DNA of 64,000 bases, from the NCBI GenBank assembly GCA_029268145.1, contig JAJUHA010000006.1, positions 1-64,000 of the forward strand, read 5' to 3'. The DNA comes from Sphingomonadaceae bacterium. GTDB taxonomy: Bacteria > Pseudomonadota > Alphaproteobacteria > Sphingomonadales > Sphingomonadaceae. Every line of letters starts with the position of its first letter. Position 1 is the stretch's first letter. Positions 25,206 through 33,688 of this stretch are shown here, one piece after another. The notes beneath the pieces are model-generated. The model was given only the letters and a program-made list of their open reading frames with translations. It made no database searches and had not been told where the DNA came from. The translations under genes were made by a program, and so were the position numbers.

Positions 25206-25577
25206 TCAGAAAAGCTGGAGCTGGGCGGGGGCTGGGGCGGGGTTTTCGCGCTTTTTTCCGACATAGACCCTGATCCGGCCGAACTGGTTGTCGGTGATGG
25301 TGAGGAAACGGACCTCGCCCTTTTCGGGCACTTTGGCGCCCATGCGGGTGGCGTGAAGCTCGGCATTGTCGACGGACGCACAGTGGCGGATGTAGATCGA
25401 GAATTGCATCATGGTGAAGCCGTCTTCCAGAAGATCTTTCCGAAAGCGGGCATAAGCGCGGCGGGCAGCTTTCGTGTCGACCGGCAGATCGAACATGGCA
25501 ATCACCCACATGCTCCGCCACCCCCAGGGCTGGATGGGATAGCGCGGCGGCGGTTCAGGCCGCGCCATCTTCGACAA
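25206..25577 (-). CDS. cas2: CRISPR-associated endonuclease Cas2
   Basis: 123 aa. Ferredoxin-like Cas2 fold with the first strand and metal Asp (MWVIAMFDLPVDTK), RRAYARFRKDLLEDGFTMMQ, SIYIRHCAS and RFLTITDNQFGRIRVYVG. Works with Cas1 to capture and integrate spacers. The N-terminus is about 20 residues longer than minimal Cas2. Start can be 25577 or the Met at 25568; either overlaps the cas1 3' end. It is the last gene of the cas9-cas1-cas2 operon, 49 bp from the array. Confidence 0.95.
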   Translation of the reverse strand: MSKMARPEPPPRYPIQPWGWRSMWVIAMFDLPVDTKAARRAYARFRKDLLEDGFTMMQFSIYIRHCASVDNAELHATRMGAKVPEKGEVRFLTITDNQFGRIRVYVGKKRENPAPAPAQLQLF

Positions 25578-26487
25578 GATCGGGTTGCAGGGGCAGGCTT
25601 TCCGGCACCAACAGCGCGTCCCGGTCGTTGAGTGTCAGCGCCTTCGCGAGACTTGCGGCAGACTGCTCGATGCCGAGGAGGAGAGGCCAGCGCTTGCCGC
25701 CCACGAGGATGGTGTCGTTGAAGATGGTGAGGAGGGCGGCGCGCGTCCGCCGGTCATCGAGGCTGGGAGCGGTCTCGCCGGCGACGCAAAGGCCGCGCAC
25801 CTTCCAGTCGACAATGGGGCGCCACGGCTCCAGAAGGTCATCGGCGAGGCAGAAGGGGTTGGCGCGGTTGCGGTGCCAGACGCCGAGCGACGGGATGAGG
25901 CCCGAGGCGACGAGGGCGCGGGCGCAGGCGGCGCGGACGATGGCGTAGCCGTAGTTGAGCAAGGCGTTGGTGCCATCGGCGGCGCGGTCGCGGCGGAAAT
26001 CCCTGCCGAACAGCCTCGGCCAGTAGCGCTGGGCGCCCTGGGCCTCGAAATTGTCCGGGTCTCCGGAGCGGACGCGGCCGGCGAGCGCCGTGAGGCCGGC
26101 GTCATCGGATCCGGCTTCCTTCAGCACGCGGCCCTGCTGGCGGAGCTTGGCGGCGACGAGCGCCTGCCAGAGGCGCTTGCGTAAAGGGGCTCCGGCTTCC
26201 ACCTGGGCCCAGTGTCGCTCCGTGAGCGCATGGTGCCCTTCCATGGGGAGCATCATGCCGGCCGGCAGGTGATCACGGCCAGTGACGATGACGGTGGCGC
26301 CGGCTGCCAGACATTCGATGAAGACGGCCTGGGTGTAGCTGGCACGGCCGTCGTCCACGACGAGGACGCCGAGGTCCTCGATGGGGACAGTGGCTTTAGG
26401 GAGTTCCGGGCGTTCGATGACAAGCTGGCGATGGGCGACCGACAGGCGGGTGCCGGGGGTGGCGATCTCGATGGTCTTGCGCAGCAT
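25555..26487 (-). CDS. cas1: CRISPR-associated integrase Cas1
   Basis: 310 aa, type II subtype. The three metal-binding residues are present at positions matching well-studied type II Cas1: Glu148 (PDNFEAQGAQRYW), His205 (GVWHRNRANPF) and Glu220 (ADDLLEPWRP). N-terminal beta domain and C-terminal helical domain are complete. The ATG at 26487 overlaps the cas9 TGA by one base (TGATG). There is no csn2 or cas4, as expected for subtype II-C. Confidence 0.97.
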   Translation of the reverse strand: MLRKTIEIATPGTRLSVAHRQLVIERPELPKATVPIEDLGVLVVDDGRASYTQAVFIECLAAGATVIVTGRDHLPAGMMLPMEGHHALTERHWAQVEAGAPLRKRLWQALVAAKLRQQGRVLKEAGSDDAGLTALAGRVRSGDPDNFEAQGAQRYWPRLFGRDFRRDRAADGTNALLNYGYAIVRAACARALVASGLIPSLGVWHRNRANPFCLADDLLEPWRPIVDWKVRGLCVAGETAPSLDDRRTRAALLTIFNDTILVGGKRWPLLLGIEQSAASLAKALTLNDRDALLVPESLPLQPDLVEDGAA

Positions 26488-29400
26488 CAGTCATGTGCCG
26501 AATGGATACGGCCGATGGGATCGATGGCGACCTTGCGTCCGCCGGATTTCAGGATGGACGCGGCGGTGGGGCGGAAGACGCTGGTGCCGGTCGCGTCTTC
26601 GGCGCGCCAGAGCACGATTGGCCCTGCCGCCCAGACACCCTGGACGATCCAGAGGCCATTCAGCTTGCCGTCCGGGAAGTGGAGCGTGTCTCCTTGCGCG
26701 AGCGACATGACGAAGGCGGCGTTTTCGCGTTGCCTTGCGATGGGCGGCAGGCGCTTTCGAAGGCGATCTGCGGCTTCGAGCAGGCTGACGATCTCGGTTT
26801 CGACGGTGCCATCCGACAAGCGGAAGATGGCGGCATGATGGTTGTTGCCGAGATCGGCGTAGCCGTTCCTCAGTTTCGCCATCAGCTTTTTCTGCTGCTT
26901 CACGCGGATGCGGACCTTGCGGATGGGGGCGCCGCCTTCCGAGACGGTGGGATAGCCGTTGAGGAAGGCCTTCTTCGGGTCGCCGCCGTGGCTCTCGACC
27001 CATGCGCGCACGGTGTCGCGGATGTGGGGGTCGGGCCAGGCATCGTCGTCGGCGAGAAGGGACTTCGTGAGCATCTCGACCGGCTTTCGGGTGGTGAACC
27101 AGCGGTAGGCGACCTTGCCGGTGCCTTCGGCGGGGCCGGCGTCGCCGTAGGTCGTGTCCTTGTGCAGCGGCCCCGACACCTTGCGGCGGACGCGGTGGGA
27201 CACGATGATTTCGCCGACCCTGGCCTGGGCCTGTGCGCGGACATCCGGGAAGGGCGGATCGAGCGCGGGGGGTGGGGGACGCGAGGGATCGTCCTTCTGC
27301 TGGAAGAAGAGGGAGAGGGTCTGGGTGTAGCCGGGGTGGGCGAGTGCGACGACGAGGGCGTCGATGGCGTGGTGGCGATGGTCGGCGCGGGTCTTTTCGC
27401 CATCATCGGACAAGATGTTGTTGAGGCCCCAGCGGCGGCGCAGTTCGGCGGTGACGCGGCCGGAGAGGGTTGCGACCTTCACCTCGCCCTGCTGCCCGAG
27501 ATCGGGGAAGAGCTGCTTCAGGAAGCCGACGGCTTGCCTTGCGGCATAGCCGGTGTCGGTCAACTGGCGGGAGGCGAAATCTTCGGGCGGGGGTTCGCGG
27601 AAGCGGCGGTCCTTGCGCCAGCCGGGGCCGTAGCGGTCGTCGAAGTTGCCGACGCGCTTCACGACTTCGGCCAGCTCGTCGGGCCTGCCGTCGTAAAGCT
27701 CCAGGGGGGTGCGGTTGGATTTCCGGAGGTTGATGTCCTTCCGGCACAGCGTCTTGTTGGCGAAACTGTCGTCGAGGCTCTTCCAGCGGGGCCAGATATG
27801 CTCGACCTCGAAGGCGCCGTCGCGGAAGAGGGCGGCGAAGCTGATCTCGGCTCCGGTGTAGGGACAGATGTGGCGGCACTCTTTCCAGAGGAGCCACTTC
27901 TCGATGTCGGCGCGGGTGGGTTCGGCGATGCCCTTGGACTGGAGGTCGGCGATGGCTTCCTTGCGGACCTTTTCGCGGTTGCGGTTGCGCTTCGTGTCTT
28001 CGGCGCGTTCGCGGGCGGACTTGCCGACTTCGCGGGCGACTTCGACGCGGATGCGGTCGGGCTTGCCGTAGACGCCGATGAGGTTGTTGACGACCTTGCG
28101 CAACTCATTCTGGACGCGAAGCACGGTGGGGTTGCGGACGGCCTTCTGGCGGTCGATCTCCTCCCTGCTGTTGCCCGGTGTCGGCAGGCGATCGACCCAT
28201 GAGCCGGTGGGCTGCACGCGGTTGGGGAAGGTGGCGGCGCGCCAGCCTTCCTCCTCGGGGCTGGCGAGGAGGCTGCCGAAGATCGCGCCCTGCTGGAGGC
28301 GCGGCAGGAAGGCTTGGAGCGCCTCGGTTGAGAAGGGTTCCCAGCCGGGGGCGAAGGTGAGGCCGGCGAGGCGGTCCGCCTGTTCGTCGGTGAGGGCGAA
28401 GTCGGCCTTGAGCGCTTCGCGGGCCTTCTGGCGCTCGGTGCGGCGCTCGGCTTCGCGGCGAATGACGATGCGGCCGCCGATCTCGCCATAGTCGGCCTTG
28501 AAGAGGCGGGCGTGGATTTCGCGGCGCAGGCGATCCCGCAGGTCGGGCTCGGCTTCCCAGCGGTCGGCCATGATGGCGGCGAGGCGGTTTTCGAGGCGGT
28601 TGCCGACGAGGCCCTTTTCCCCGCCGCGCTCAAGGTTGAAGCTGGGCTTCTCGGGCATGGCGTTCTTGCGCCAGTAGAGCTTCAGGTGCCGGTGGATGCC
28701 TGACCAGGTGACGCTGTCCTGCTTACGGAGGAGGGCCAGGATCGCGGCGCGTTCGTTCTCGTCGAGCGGCCGGCCATTTCCGTCCTCGATGCGGAGAGTG
28801 TTGAGCTTTTCCAGCATCCGCTTTTCCTGGGCGATCCAGGAGGCGGAGGCGGCGAGATCGGCACCGGGCACGAAGCGGCATTTGCCGAGCGTGGCCCGGC
28901 GCCAGAAGACGGGCTTCTGATCGAAGATCGTCTGTTCGAGACAGGCGGTGAAGGTCGGATCGCTGAGGCAGGGGTGGTGCGGGGACTGGGCGGCGAGGAG
29001 GGCGCGGAACTCGGCGACGACATCTTCGCGGGCGAAGTGGTGGTGGCGGCGGCGGCCTTCCGGGATTGTCGTCTTCTCGCCTTTCTTGCGCTTCCCCACC
29101 ACGGGGATGGTGGCGAGATAGGCGCCCAGCGTGAGGCTGGAGGCCTTGAGGGACGCACGGTCGATGTCGCGCTTGCTGGCGGCGGCCTTTTCGTCGGCGG
29201 CGGGCTCTTCCTTCTTCTGCGCGACGCCGATCTCGGCGTCTTCCAGGTCGCGGCCGCGGAAATGGCGGCGCTGGGCGAGATGGTAGAGGGCGCGGCCCAG
29301 TTCGTGCGGGGTGAGTGGCTCATGGAGCGCACGGGCGCGGAGCGCCCATGGGTCGGCCGCCATGGCCGCGGCCCAGGGCGAGCCCTTTTCCTTGCCGAAG

Positions 29401-29660
29401 GAGGGCAGAAGGCCGGCTTCGGCGAGGAGGGTGTTGAGGCTGCGGCGGCGCATCCGGCGGCGGCGGAGCTGGCGGCGCATCAAGCGGCGCTTGCGGCGCT
29501 CCTGGTTCCAGGGAATGCCATCCGGATCGCGCGCCTCGGGGAAAATGCGGGTGCCGAGGTGGAGAATTTCGCCGGTGCCGGCGGCGGTGTCGAGGCGGAC
29601 GACGGCGGAGCCGATGGACGTGGTGCCGATGTCGAAACCGAAAATGAGTTCTGATGCCAT
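26487..29660 (-). CDS. cas9: CRISPR-associated endonuclease Cas9, type II-C
   Basis: 1057 aa, compact as usual for II-C. RuvC-I FGFDIGTTSIGSAVV with Asp10; Arg-rich bridge helix at residues 52-75 (RRKRRLMRRQLRRRRMRRRS); recognition lobe to about 490; RuvC-II RIRVEVARE with Glu540; HNH domain with CPYTGAEISF, VEHIWPRWKSLDDSFANKTL carrying His621 and Asn635; RuvC-III DHRHHAIDALVVALAHP with His764 and Asp767; then wedge and PAM-interacting region to the end. All nuclease residues are kept, with Glu620 where SpCas9 has Asp before the HNH His. Start at 29660 follows GGGGAGG (29667-29673). tracrRNA is divergent immediately upstream. Confidence 0.98.
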   Translation of the reverse strand: MASELIFGFDIGTTSIGSAVVRLDTAAGTGEILHLGTRIFPEARDPDGIPWNQERRKRRLMRRQLRRRRMRRRSLNTLLAEAGLLPSFGKEKGSPWAAAMAADPWALRARALHEPLTPHELGRALYHLAQRRHFRGRDLEDAEIGVAQKKEEPAADEKAAASKRDIDRASLKASSLTLGAYLATIPVVGKRKKGEKTTIPEGRRRHHHFAREDVVAEFRALLAAQSPHHPCLSDPTFTACLEQTIFDQKPVFWRRATLGKCRFVPGADLAASASWIAQEKRMLEKLNTLRIEDGNGRPLDENERAAILALLRKQDSVTWSGIHRHLKLYWRKNAMPEKPSFNLERGGEKGLVGNRLENRLAAIMADRWEAEPDLRDRLRREIHARLFKADYGEIGGRIVIRREAERRTERQKAREALKADFALTDEQADRLAGLTFAPGWEPFSTEALQAFLPRLQQGAIFGSLLASPEEEGWRAATFPNRVQPTGSWVDRLPTPGNSREEIDRQKAVRNPTVLRVQNELRKVVNNLIGVYGKPDRIRVEVAREVGKSARERAEDTKRNRNREKVRKEAIADLQSKGIAEPTRADIEKWLLWKECRHICPYTGAEISFAALFRDGAFEVEHIWPRWKSLDDSFANKTLCRKDINLRKSNRTPLELYDGRPDELAEVVKRVGNFDDRYGPGWRKDRRFREPPPEDFASRQLTDTGYAARQAVGFLKQLFPDLGQQGEVKVATLSGRVTAELRRRWGLNNILSDDGEKTRADHRHHAIDALVVALAHPGYTQTLSLFFQQKDDPSRPPPPALDPPFPDVRAQAQARVGEIIVSHRVRRKVSGPLHKDTTYGDAGPAEGTGKVAYRWFTTRKPVEMLTKSLLADDDAWPDPHIRDTVRAWVESHGGDPKKAFLNGYPTVSEGGAPIRKVRIRVKQQKKLMAKLRNGYADLGNNHHAAIFRLSDGTVETEIVSLLEAADRLRKRLPPIARQRENAAFVMSLAQGDTLHFPDGKLNGLWIVQGVWAAGPIVLWRAEDATGTSVFRPTAASILKSGGRKVAIDPIGRIHSAHD

Positions 29661-29662
29661 GC

Positions 29663-29690
29663 TTGACCTCCCCGTTCATGATGCTAGCAT
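29663..29690 (+). promoter_or_regulatory. Promoter of the tracrRNA gene
   Basis: TTGACC (29663-29668) and TAGCAT (29685-29690) with a 16-bp spacer place the start at about 29697, exactly where the anti-repeat begins. The -10 lies in a 10-bp perfect palindrome ATGCTAGCAT (29681-29690), and the -35 overlaps the cas9 ribosome binding site on the other strand. Confidence 0.65.
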
Positions 29691-29693
29691 GAA

Positions 29694-29702
29694 AATCTAG
29701 CA
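29694..29702 (-). promoter_or_regulatory. Candidate cas9 promoter (extended -10) inside the anti-repeat
   Basis: On the minus strand the anti-repeat reads like a CRISPR repeat and keeps its extended -10, TGCTAGATT (29702 to 29694). A start about 7 bases on (near 29687) would give a leader of about 27 nt containing the GGGGAGG site before the cas9 ATG. No clear -35 is seen, as is common for extended -10 promoters. Confidence 0.4.
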
Positions 29703-29820
29703 GAACGAGAAGGGGCTGCTTTTCGCAAGCAAATGCTTCTTCGTGTGGGCTCGGCATCCCAAGAGCAAGTGCCGGTTCTTGCGGCGCTCCCGGCAAACGG
29801 GGGCGCCGCAAATCGTTTGG
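29696..29820 (+). ncRNA. tracrRNA of the type II-C system
   Basis: The 24 bases at 29696-29719 (TCTAGCAGAACGAGAAGGGG then CTGC) are complementary to repeat positions 11-34 with a single G-U. Downstream: GCTT-TTCGC-AAGC hairpin (29718-29730); a stem TGCTtCTT / AAGAGCA enclosing the GGGCTCGGCATCCC block; TCGGCA (29751-29756) able to pair with TGCCGG (29770-29775); and a 12-bp terminal hairpin GCGGCGCTCCCG / CGGGGGCGCCGC (29781-29809) followed by AAATCGTTT. The blocks TTTTCGCAAGC and GGGCTCGGCATCCCAAG resemble, from memory, the tracrRNA of Parvibaculum lavamentivorans. It ends just before the clpA stop. Confidence 0.9.
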
Positions 29821-29825
29821 GGTGC

Positions 29826-32156
29826 TCAGGCCTTGTCTTCGGCGGTTTCCGCGGGCTTCCGGCGGCGGGCCTTCTTCTTCGGGGCGGCCGGAGTGATCTC
29901 GAAGGCGAGCTTCCCGTCCTTGAGGTGCACGCGGACTTCGCCGCCATGGACCAGCTTGCCGAACAGGAGCTCGTCGGCAAGCGGGCGCTTGATCTCCTCC
30001 TGGATGAGGCGGGCCATCGGCCGGGCGCCGTAGAGCCGGTCGTAGCCGCGCTCGGTGAGCCAGGCCTTGGCCTCGTCCGAAAGGCTGATGTGGACGTCGC
30101 GGTCGGCCAGTTGCAGCTCGAGCTCGAGGATGAACTTGTCGACGACGCGGGCGACCACCTCGGGCGGGAGATAGTCGAAGGCGACGACGGCATCGAGCCG
30201 GTTGCGGAACTCGGGCGAGAACATCCGCTTGATGGCTTCCTGATCCTCGCCCTCGCGGGTGGTGGCGCCGAAGCCGATCGCCTCGCGCGCCATGTCGGCG
30301 GCGCCGGCGTTGGTCGTCATGATGAGGATGACGTTGCGGAAATCGACCGTCTTGCCGTGGTGGTCGGTCAGCTTGCCCGCATCCATCACCTGGAGGAGGA
30401 TGTTGTAGAGGTCCGGGTGGGCCTTCTCGATCTCGTCGAGGAGGAGCACGCAGTGCGGGTTCTGGTCGACCGCGTCGGTCAGGAGACCGCCCTGGTCGAA
30501 GCCGACATAGCCCGGAGGCGCGCCGATGAGACGGCTGACCGAGTGCCGCTCCATATATTCCGACATGTCGAAGCGGTGGAGCGGGATGCCGAGGAGGGCG
30601 GCGAGCTGCCGCGCCACCTCGGTCTTGCCAACGCCGGTGGGGCCGGAGAAGAGGTAGGAGCCGATGGGCTTGTTGGGGTCGCGCAGCCCCGCGCGGCTGA
30701 GCTTGATGGCCGAAGCGAGCTGGGTGATCGCCGCGTCCTGGCCGAAGACAACCCGCTTCAGGTCGGTCTCGAGCGTGTGGAGCAGCTTCTTGTCGTCGGT
30801 CGAGACCGACTTGGGCGGGATGCGCGCCATGGTGGCAACCACCGCCTCGATTTCCTTCACGCCGATCACGCGCTTCCGCTTGGCCTCGGGCAGCAGCATC
30901 TGCGCCGAGCCGGACTCGTCGATGACGTCGATCGCCTTGTCGGGGAGCTTGCGGTCGTTGATGTAGCGCGCCGCGAGCTCGACCGCCGACTTGATGGCAT
31001 CGGGCGTGTAGCGGACGCGGTGGTGCTTCTCGAAGGCGGCCTTGAGGCCGGTCAGGATCTTGACCGTGTCCTCGACCGAGGGCTCGTTGACGTCGATCTT
31101 CTGGAAGCGGCGCAGCAGCGCGCGATCCTTCTCGAAATGGTTGCGGAATTCCTTGTAGGTGGTCGAGCCGATGCAGCGGATGGTGCCGCCCGAGAGCGCC
31201 GGCTTCAGCAGGTTGGACGCATCCATCGCCCCGCCCGACGTGGCGCCGGCACCGATCACCGTGTGGATCTCGTCGATGAAGAGGATGGCGTGGGGCAGCT
31301 TCTCGAGCTCGGCCACGACATTCTTCAGCCGCTCCTCGAAATCGCCGCGGTAGCGCGTGCCGGCGAGCAGCGCGCCCATGTCGAGCGCGTAGATGACCGC
31401 CGGGCGGAGCACGTCGGGCACATTGCCCTCGACGATCTTGCGGGCGAGCCCCTCGGCGATCGCGGTCTTGCCCACGCCGGGATCGCCGACATAGAGCGGG
31501 TTGTTCTTGGAGCGGCGGCAGAGGATCTGGATCGTGCGGTCGACCTCGGCCTCGCGGCCGATGAGCGGGTCGATCCGGCCGGACCTCGCCTTCTCGTTCA
31601 GGTTCACCGTGAACTGCTTCAGCGCTGATTCGGGCTGCTTCCTCCCGTCCTGCTTCTTCTCCTCGCGCTGGGCCTCCTCCTCGGTGCCGCGCGGGGTCTT
31701 GGGCTCGGACATGCCGGGCGACTTGGCGATGCCGTGGCTGATGTAGGAGACGGCGTCGAGCCGGGTCATGTCCTGCTGCTGGAGGAAATAGACGGCGTGG
31801 CTCTCGCGCTCGGAGAAGAGCGCGACGAGGACATTGGCCCCCGTCACTTCCTCTCGGCCGGAGGACTGGACATGGAGGATGGCGCGCTGGACGACGCGCT
31901 GGAAGCCGGCGGTGGGGGAGGGATCGACGCTCGAATCGGCCCTGAGCGATCCCAGCTCGGTATCGAGGTAGCGGGTCACCTGGGCGGAGAGCTCGTCGAG
32001 GTCGACTCCGCAGGCCTTCATCACGACCGAGGCGTGGGTGTCGGTGGTCAGCGCCAGGAGGAGATGTTCGAGGGTTGCATATTCGTGCCGGCGGCGGCTG
32101 GCCTCGGCCAGCGCGTTGTGGAGGGTGGTCTCGAGGTCGCGGGAGAAGGAGGGCAT
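29826..32156 (-). CDS. clpA: ATP-dependent Clp protease ATP-binding subunit ClpA
   Basis: 776 aa. ClpN repeats (ETTLHNALAEASRRRHEYAT, then GFQRVVQRAILHVQSSGREE), an acidic/Lys linker at about residues 145-175, AAA1 with Walker A GDPGVGKTAIAE and Walker B ILFIDEIHT, and AAA2 with GPTGVGKTEVAR and LLLDEIEKAHPD. Feeds unfolded substrates to ClpP in the cytoplasm. The C-terminus is a Lys/Ala-rich tail (PKKKARRRKPAETAEDKA). The adaptor gene clpS, which usually precedes clpA, is not upstream here. Confidence 0.96.
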   Translation of the reverse strand: MPSFSRDLETTLHNALAEASRRRHEYATLEHLLLALTTDTHASVVMKACGVDLDELSAQVTRYLDTELGSLRADSSVDPSPTAGFQRVVQRAILHVQSSGREEVTGANVLVALFSERESHAVYFLQQQDMTRLDAVSYISHGIAKSPGMSEPKTPRGTEEEAQREEKKQDGRKQPESALKQFTVNLNEKARSGRIDPLIGREAEVDRTIQILCRRSKNNPLYVGDPGVGKTAIAEGLARKIVEGNVPDVLRPAVIYALDMGALLAGTRYRGDFEERLKNVVAELEKLPHAILFIDEIHTVIGAGATSGGAMDASNLLKPALSGGTIRCIGSTTYKEFRNHFEKDRALLRRFQKIDVNEPSVEDTVKILTGLKAAFEKHHRVRYTPDAIKSAVELAARYINDRKLPDKAIDVIDESGSAQMLLPEAKRKRVIGVKEIEAVVATMARIPPKSVSTDDKKLLHTLETDLKRVVFGQDAAITQLASAIKLSRAGLRDPNKPIGSYLFSGPTGVGKTEVARQLAALLGIPLHRFDMSEYMERHSVSRLIGAPPGYVGFDQGGLLTDAVDQNPHCVLLLDEIEKAHPDLYNILLQVMDAGKLTDHHGKTVDFRNVILIMTTNAGAADMAREAIGFGATTREGEDQEAIKRMFSPEFRNRLDAVVAFDYLPPEVVARVVDKFILELELQLADRDVHISLSDEAKAWLTERGYDRLYGARPMARLIQEEIKRPLADELLFGKLVHGGEVRVHLKDGKLAFEITPAAPKKKARRRKPAETAEDKA

Positions 32157-32551
32157 GCGGATCTCCAGCTGGCCGCCGGGGCGGTCACGACGGGTTACGG
32201 CTGGAATGTCACCCTGCTTAAGGGAAAGTGCAAGGGGGGGTGCGCTGCCGCGGCACCGCGCGCCATGGCTGCCGGCATCGCAGTCGGACGGCAGGTGCCG
32301 GGTGCCGGAACCCCATCCGGCTCCGGCACCCGGCGGTCATCCTGCCACCTGCCTTGACCCTGGACCCCGGTGCGACCCTCGTTGGCGGCAACCAATTGTA
32401 AACTGCCCCTCCGGGGCACCGAATGCAACCTCGGCCCCGCACCGTCCATCGCACCGGGGTGGCTTCCGGTCGTGAAACACCGCTGTCATGAATTGGACGC
32501 CGGCGGCTGCTAGCCCGGGGGCGGGGAGCGCGGGACGGCGGAGGAGGCGGC
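32157..32551. other. clpA upstream region with two sets of nested inverted repeats
   Basis: 395 bp without a recognised gene. First dyad: GGCAGGTG (32290-32297) and CACCTGCC (32346-32353) enclose a perfect 12-bp stem CCGGGTGCCGGA / TCCGGCACCCGG (32298-32309 with 32322-32333). Second: CCCCGGTGCGA (32365-32375) and TCGCACCGGGG (32449-32459), perfect 11 bp, enclosing GCCCC-TCC-GGGGC (32405-32417). They could be structured RNA, a terminator or protein sites; no known riboswitch or RNA family was recognised. The clpA promoter and the divergent gene's promoter must also lie here. Confidence 0.5.
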
Positions 32552-33688
32552 ATGGGCGGCTTCAAGGTCACGAGCTGGAACATCGAATGGGCCGACCGGC
32601 TGGTCGACGCGCTCGGGCAGGCGGGCGAGCCCGGGCTGCTGGCCGCCCGCCGCGCCGAGGCGATCGCCACCGAGATCCGGCTGATCGACCCCGACATCCT
32701 CCTGGTGGGCGAAGGGCCGCGCGGCGAGGCGCGCGCAGCCGAGTTCTTCGCCCGGGTCGCTCCCGGCTACCGGCTCGTCACCCGCGGCGACGACGGGCTC
32801 TATGGCATCCAGGGCCAGCAGTGGCTCTGGTTCCTCCTTCACGAGCGGCTGCAGGCGACGGCGCGCCTCCTCCACCTCGACCGGTGGGTTGCCCTCACCG
32901 AGGCCGGCTCGCACGGCTTCTTCGGCGGCAGGAACGGCGCGCGCTGGCCGGTCGCGATGCCGCGCCTCGTCAAGGCCGTGGAGCCCGACGGCAAGGCGAC
33001 CCTCTCCTACGACCCGGCGAAGATGCACGAACATTACCGCACGCCCCAGGTGCTGCTGGTGACGATCGACGGCTTCCGGTTCGAGCTGGTGGGGTGCCAC
33101 CTGAAGTCGAAGCACATCGGCATGTCCCCGCCGAAGGGCATCCTCGCCCCCGACGGCTTCGCCCAGCATCCCGAGTTCGTGGCGAAGGTGGTGGAGGCCC
33201 GGGCCAAGCTCTCCTCCGAGGCGGCGAACGTGCGCGCCTATCTCGATGCCCGCTTCCTCGAGGATGCGAACCACGCCGCGATCGTCGCCGGCGACCTCAA
33301 CGACGGGCCCGGCAAGGAGCGGATCGAGCGGCAGTTCCTGCTCCACGACCTGGTCAGCAACATCCAGGGCGATGTCTTCTTCGCGACCCGCTTCCTCAAC
33401 CACGCCCTGTTCGATCTCGCCGACGAGCAGCGCTGGACGGCCCGATTCCGCGATTCGCTCGACCCCGGGCGGCGGCCCGAGATCCTGCTCGACCACATCC
33501 TCTTCACCCAGGCCTTCACCGGCCCCGACCGCGAGGGCGCAGCGCCCTTCCGCGCCGCGCGCAACGGCGGCTGTGTCGAGCATGGCGCCCACCACGAGGC
33601 CAATGCCGTCCTGCCGGCAGCGCTCACCACGAGCGACCACCGCCCGGTCTCCATGCGCTTCGCCCGCCGGCCGCCGGCTGCCGGCTAG
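32552..33688 (+). CDS. Endonuclease/exonuclease/phosphatase family protein
   Basis: 378 aa. EEP fold motifs: VTSWNIEWAD at the start, DPDILLVGEGP, FELVGCHLKSKH, IVAGDLNDGPG and the C-terminal TTSDHRPVSMRF, giving the Asn/Glu/Asp/His set of metal-dependent phosphodiesterases. There is no signal peptide, so it is a cytoplasmic nuclease or phosphatase of unknown target. The start is preceded by GGAGGAGGCGGC. Its TAG shares a CTAG with the stop of the convergent acyl-CoA dehydrogenase. Confidence 0.88.
   Translation: MGGFKVTSWNIEWADRLVDALGQAGEPGLLAARRAEAIATEIRLIDPDILLVGEGPRGEARAAEFFARVAPGYRLVTRGDDGLYGIQGQQWLWFLLHERLQATARLLHLDRWVALTEAGSHGFFGGRNGARWPVAMPRLVKAVEPDGKATLSYDPAKMHEHYRTPQVLLVTIDGFRFELVGCHLKSKHIGMSPPKGILAPDGFAQHPEFVAKVVEARAKLSSEAANVRAYLDARFLEDANHAAIVAGDLNDGPGKERIERQFLLHDLVSNIQGDVFFATRFLNHALFDLADEQRWTARFRDSLDPGRRPEILLDHILFTQAFTGPDREGAAPFRAARNGGCVEHGAHHEANAVLPAALTTSDHRPVSMRFARRPPAAG

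Noticed and set aside
32290-32459. SRP RNA, 6S RNA or a known riboswitch in the clpA upstream region
   Set aside because: None of the conserved cores (for example the SRP GGAA-loop region) could be found on either strand.
32195-32697. Short minus-strand frames upstream of clpA as a possible clpS
   Set aside because: No ClpS features (no adaptor-type acidic N-terminus or conserved core); the sequence is dominated by inverted repeats.
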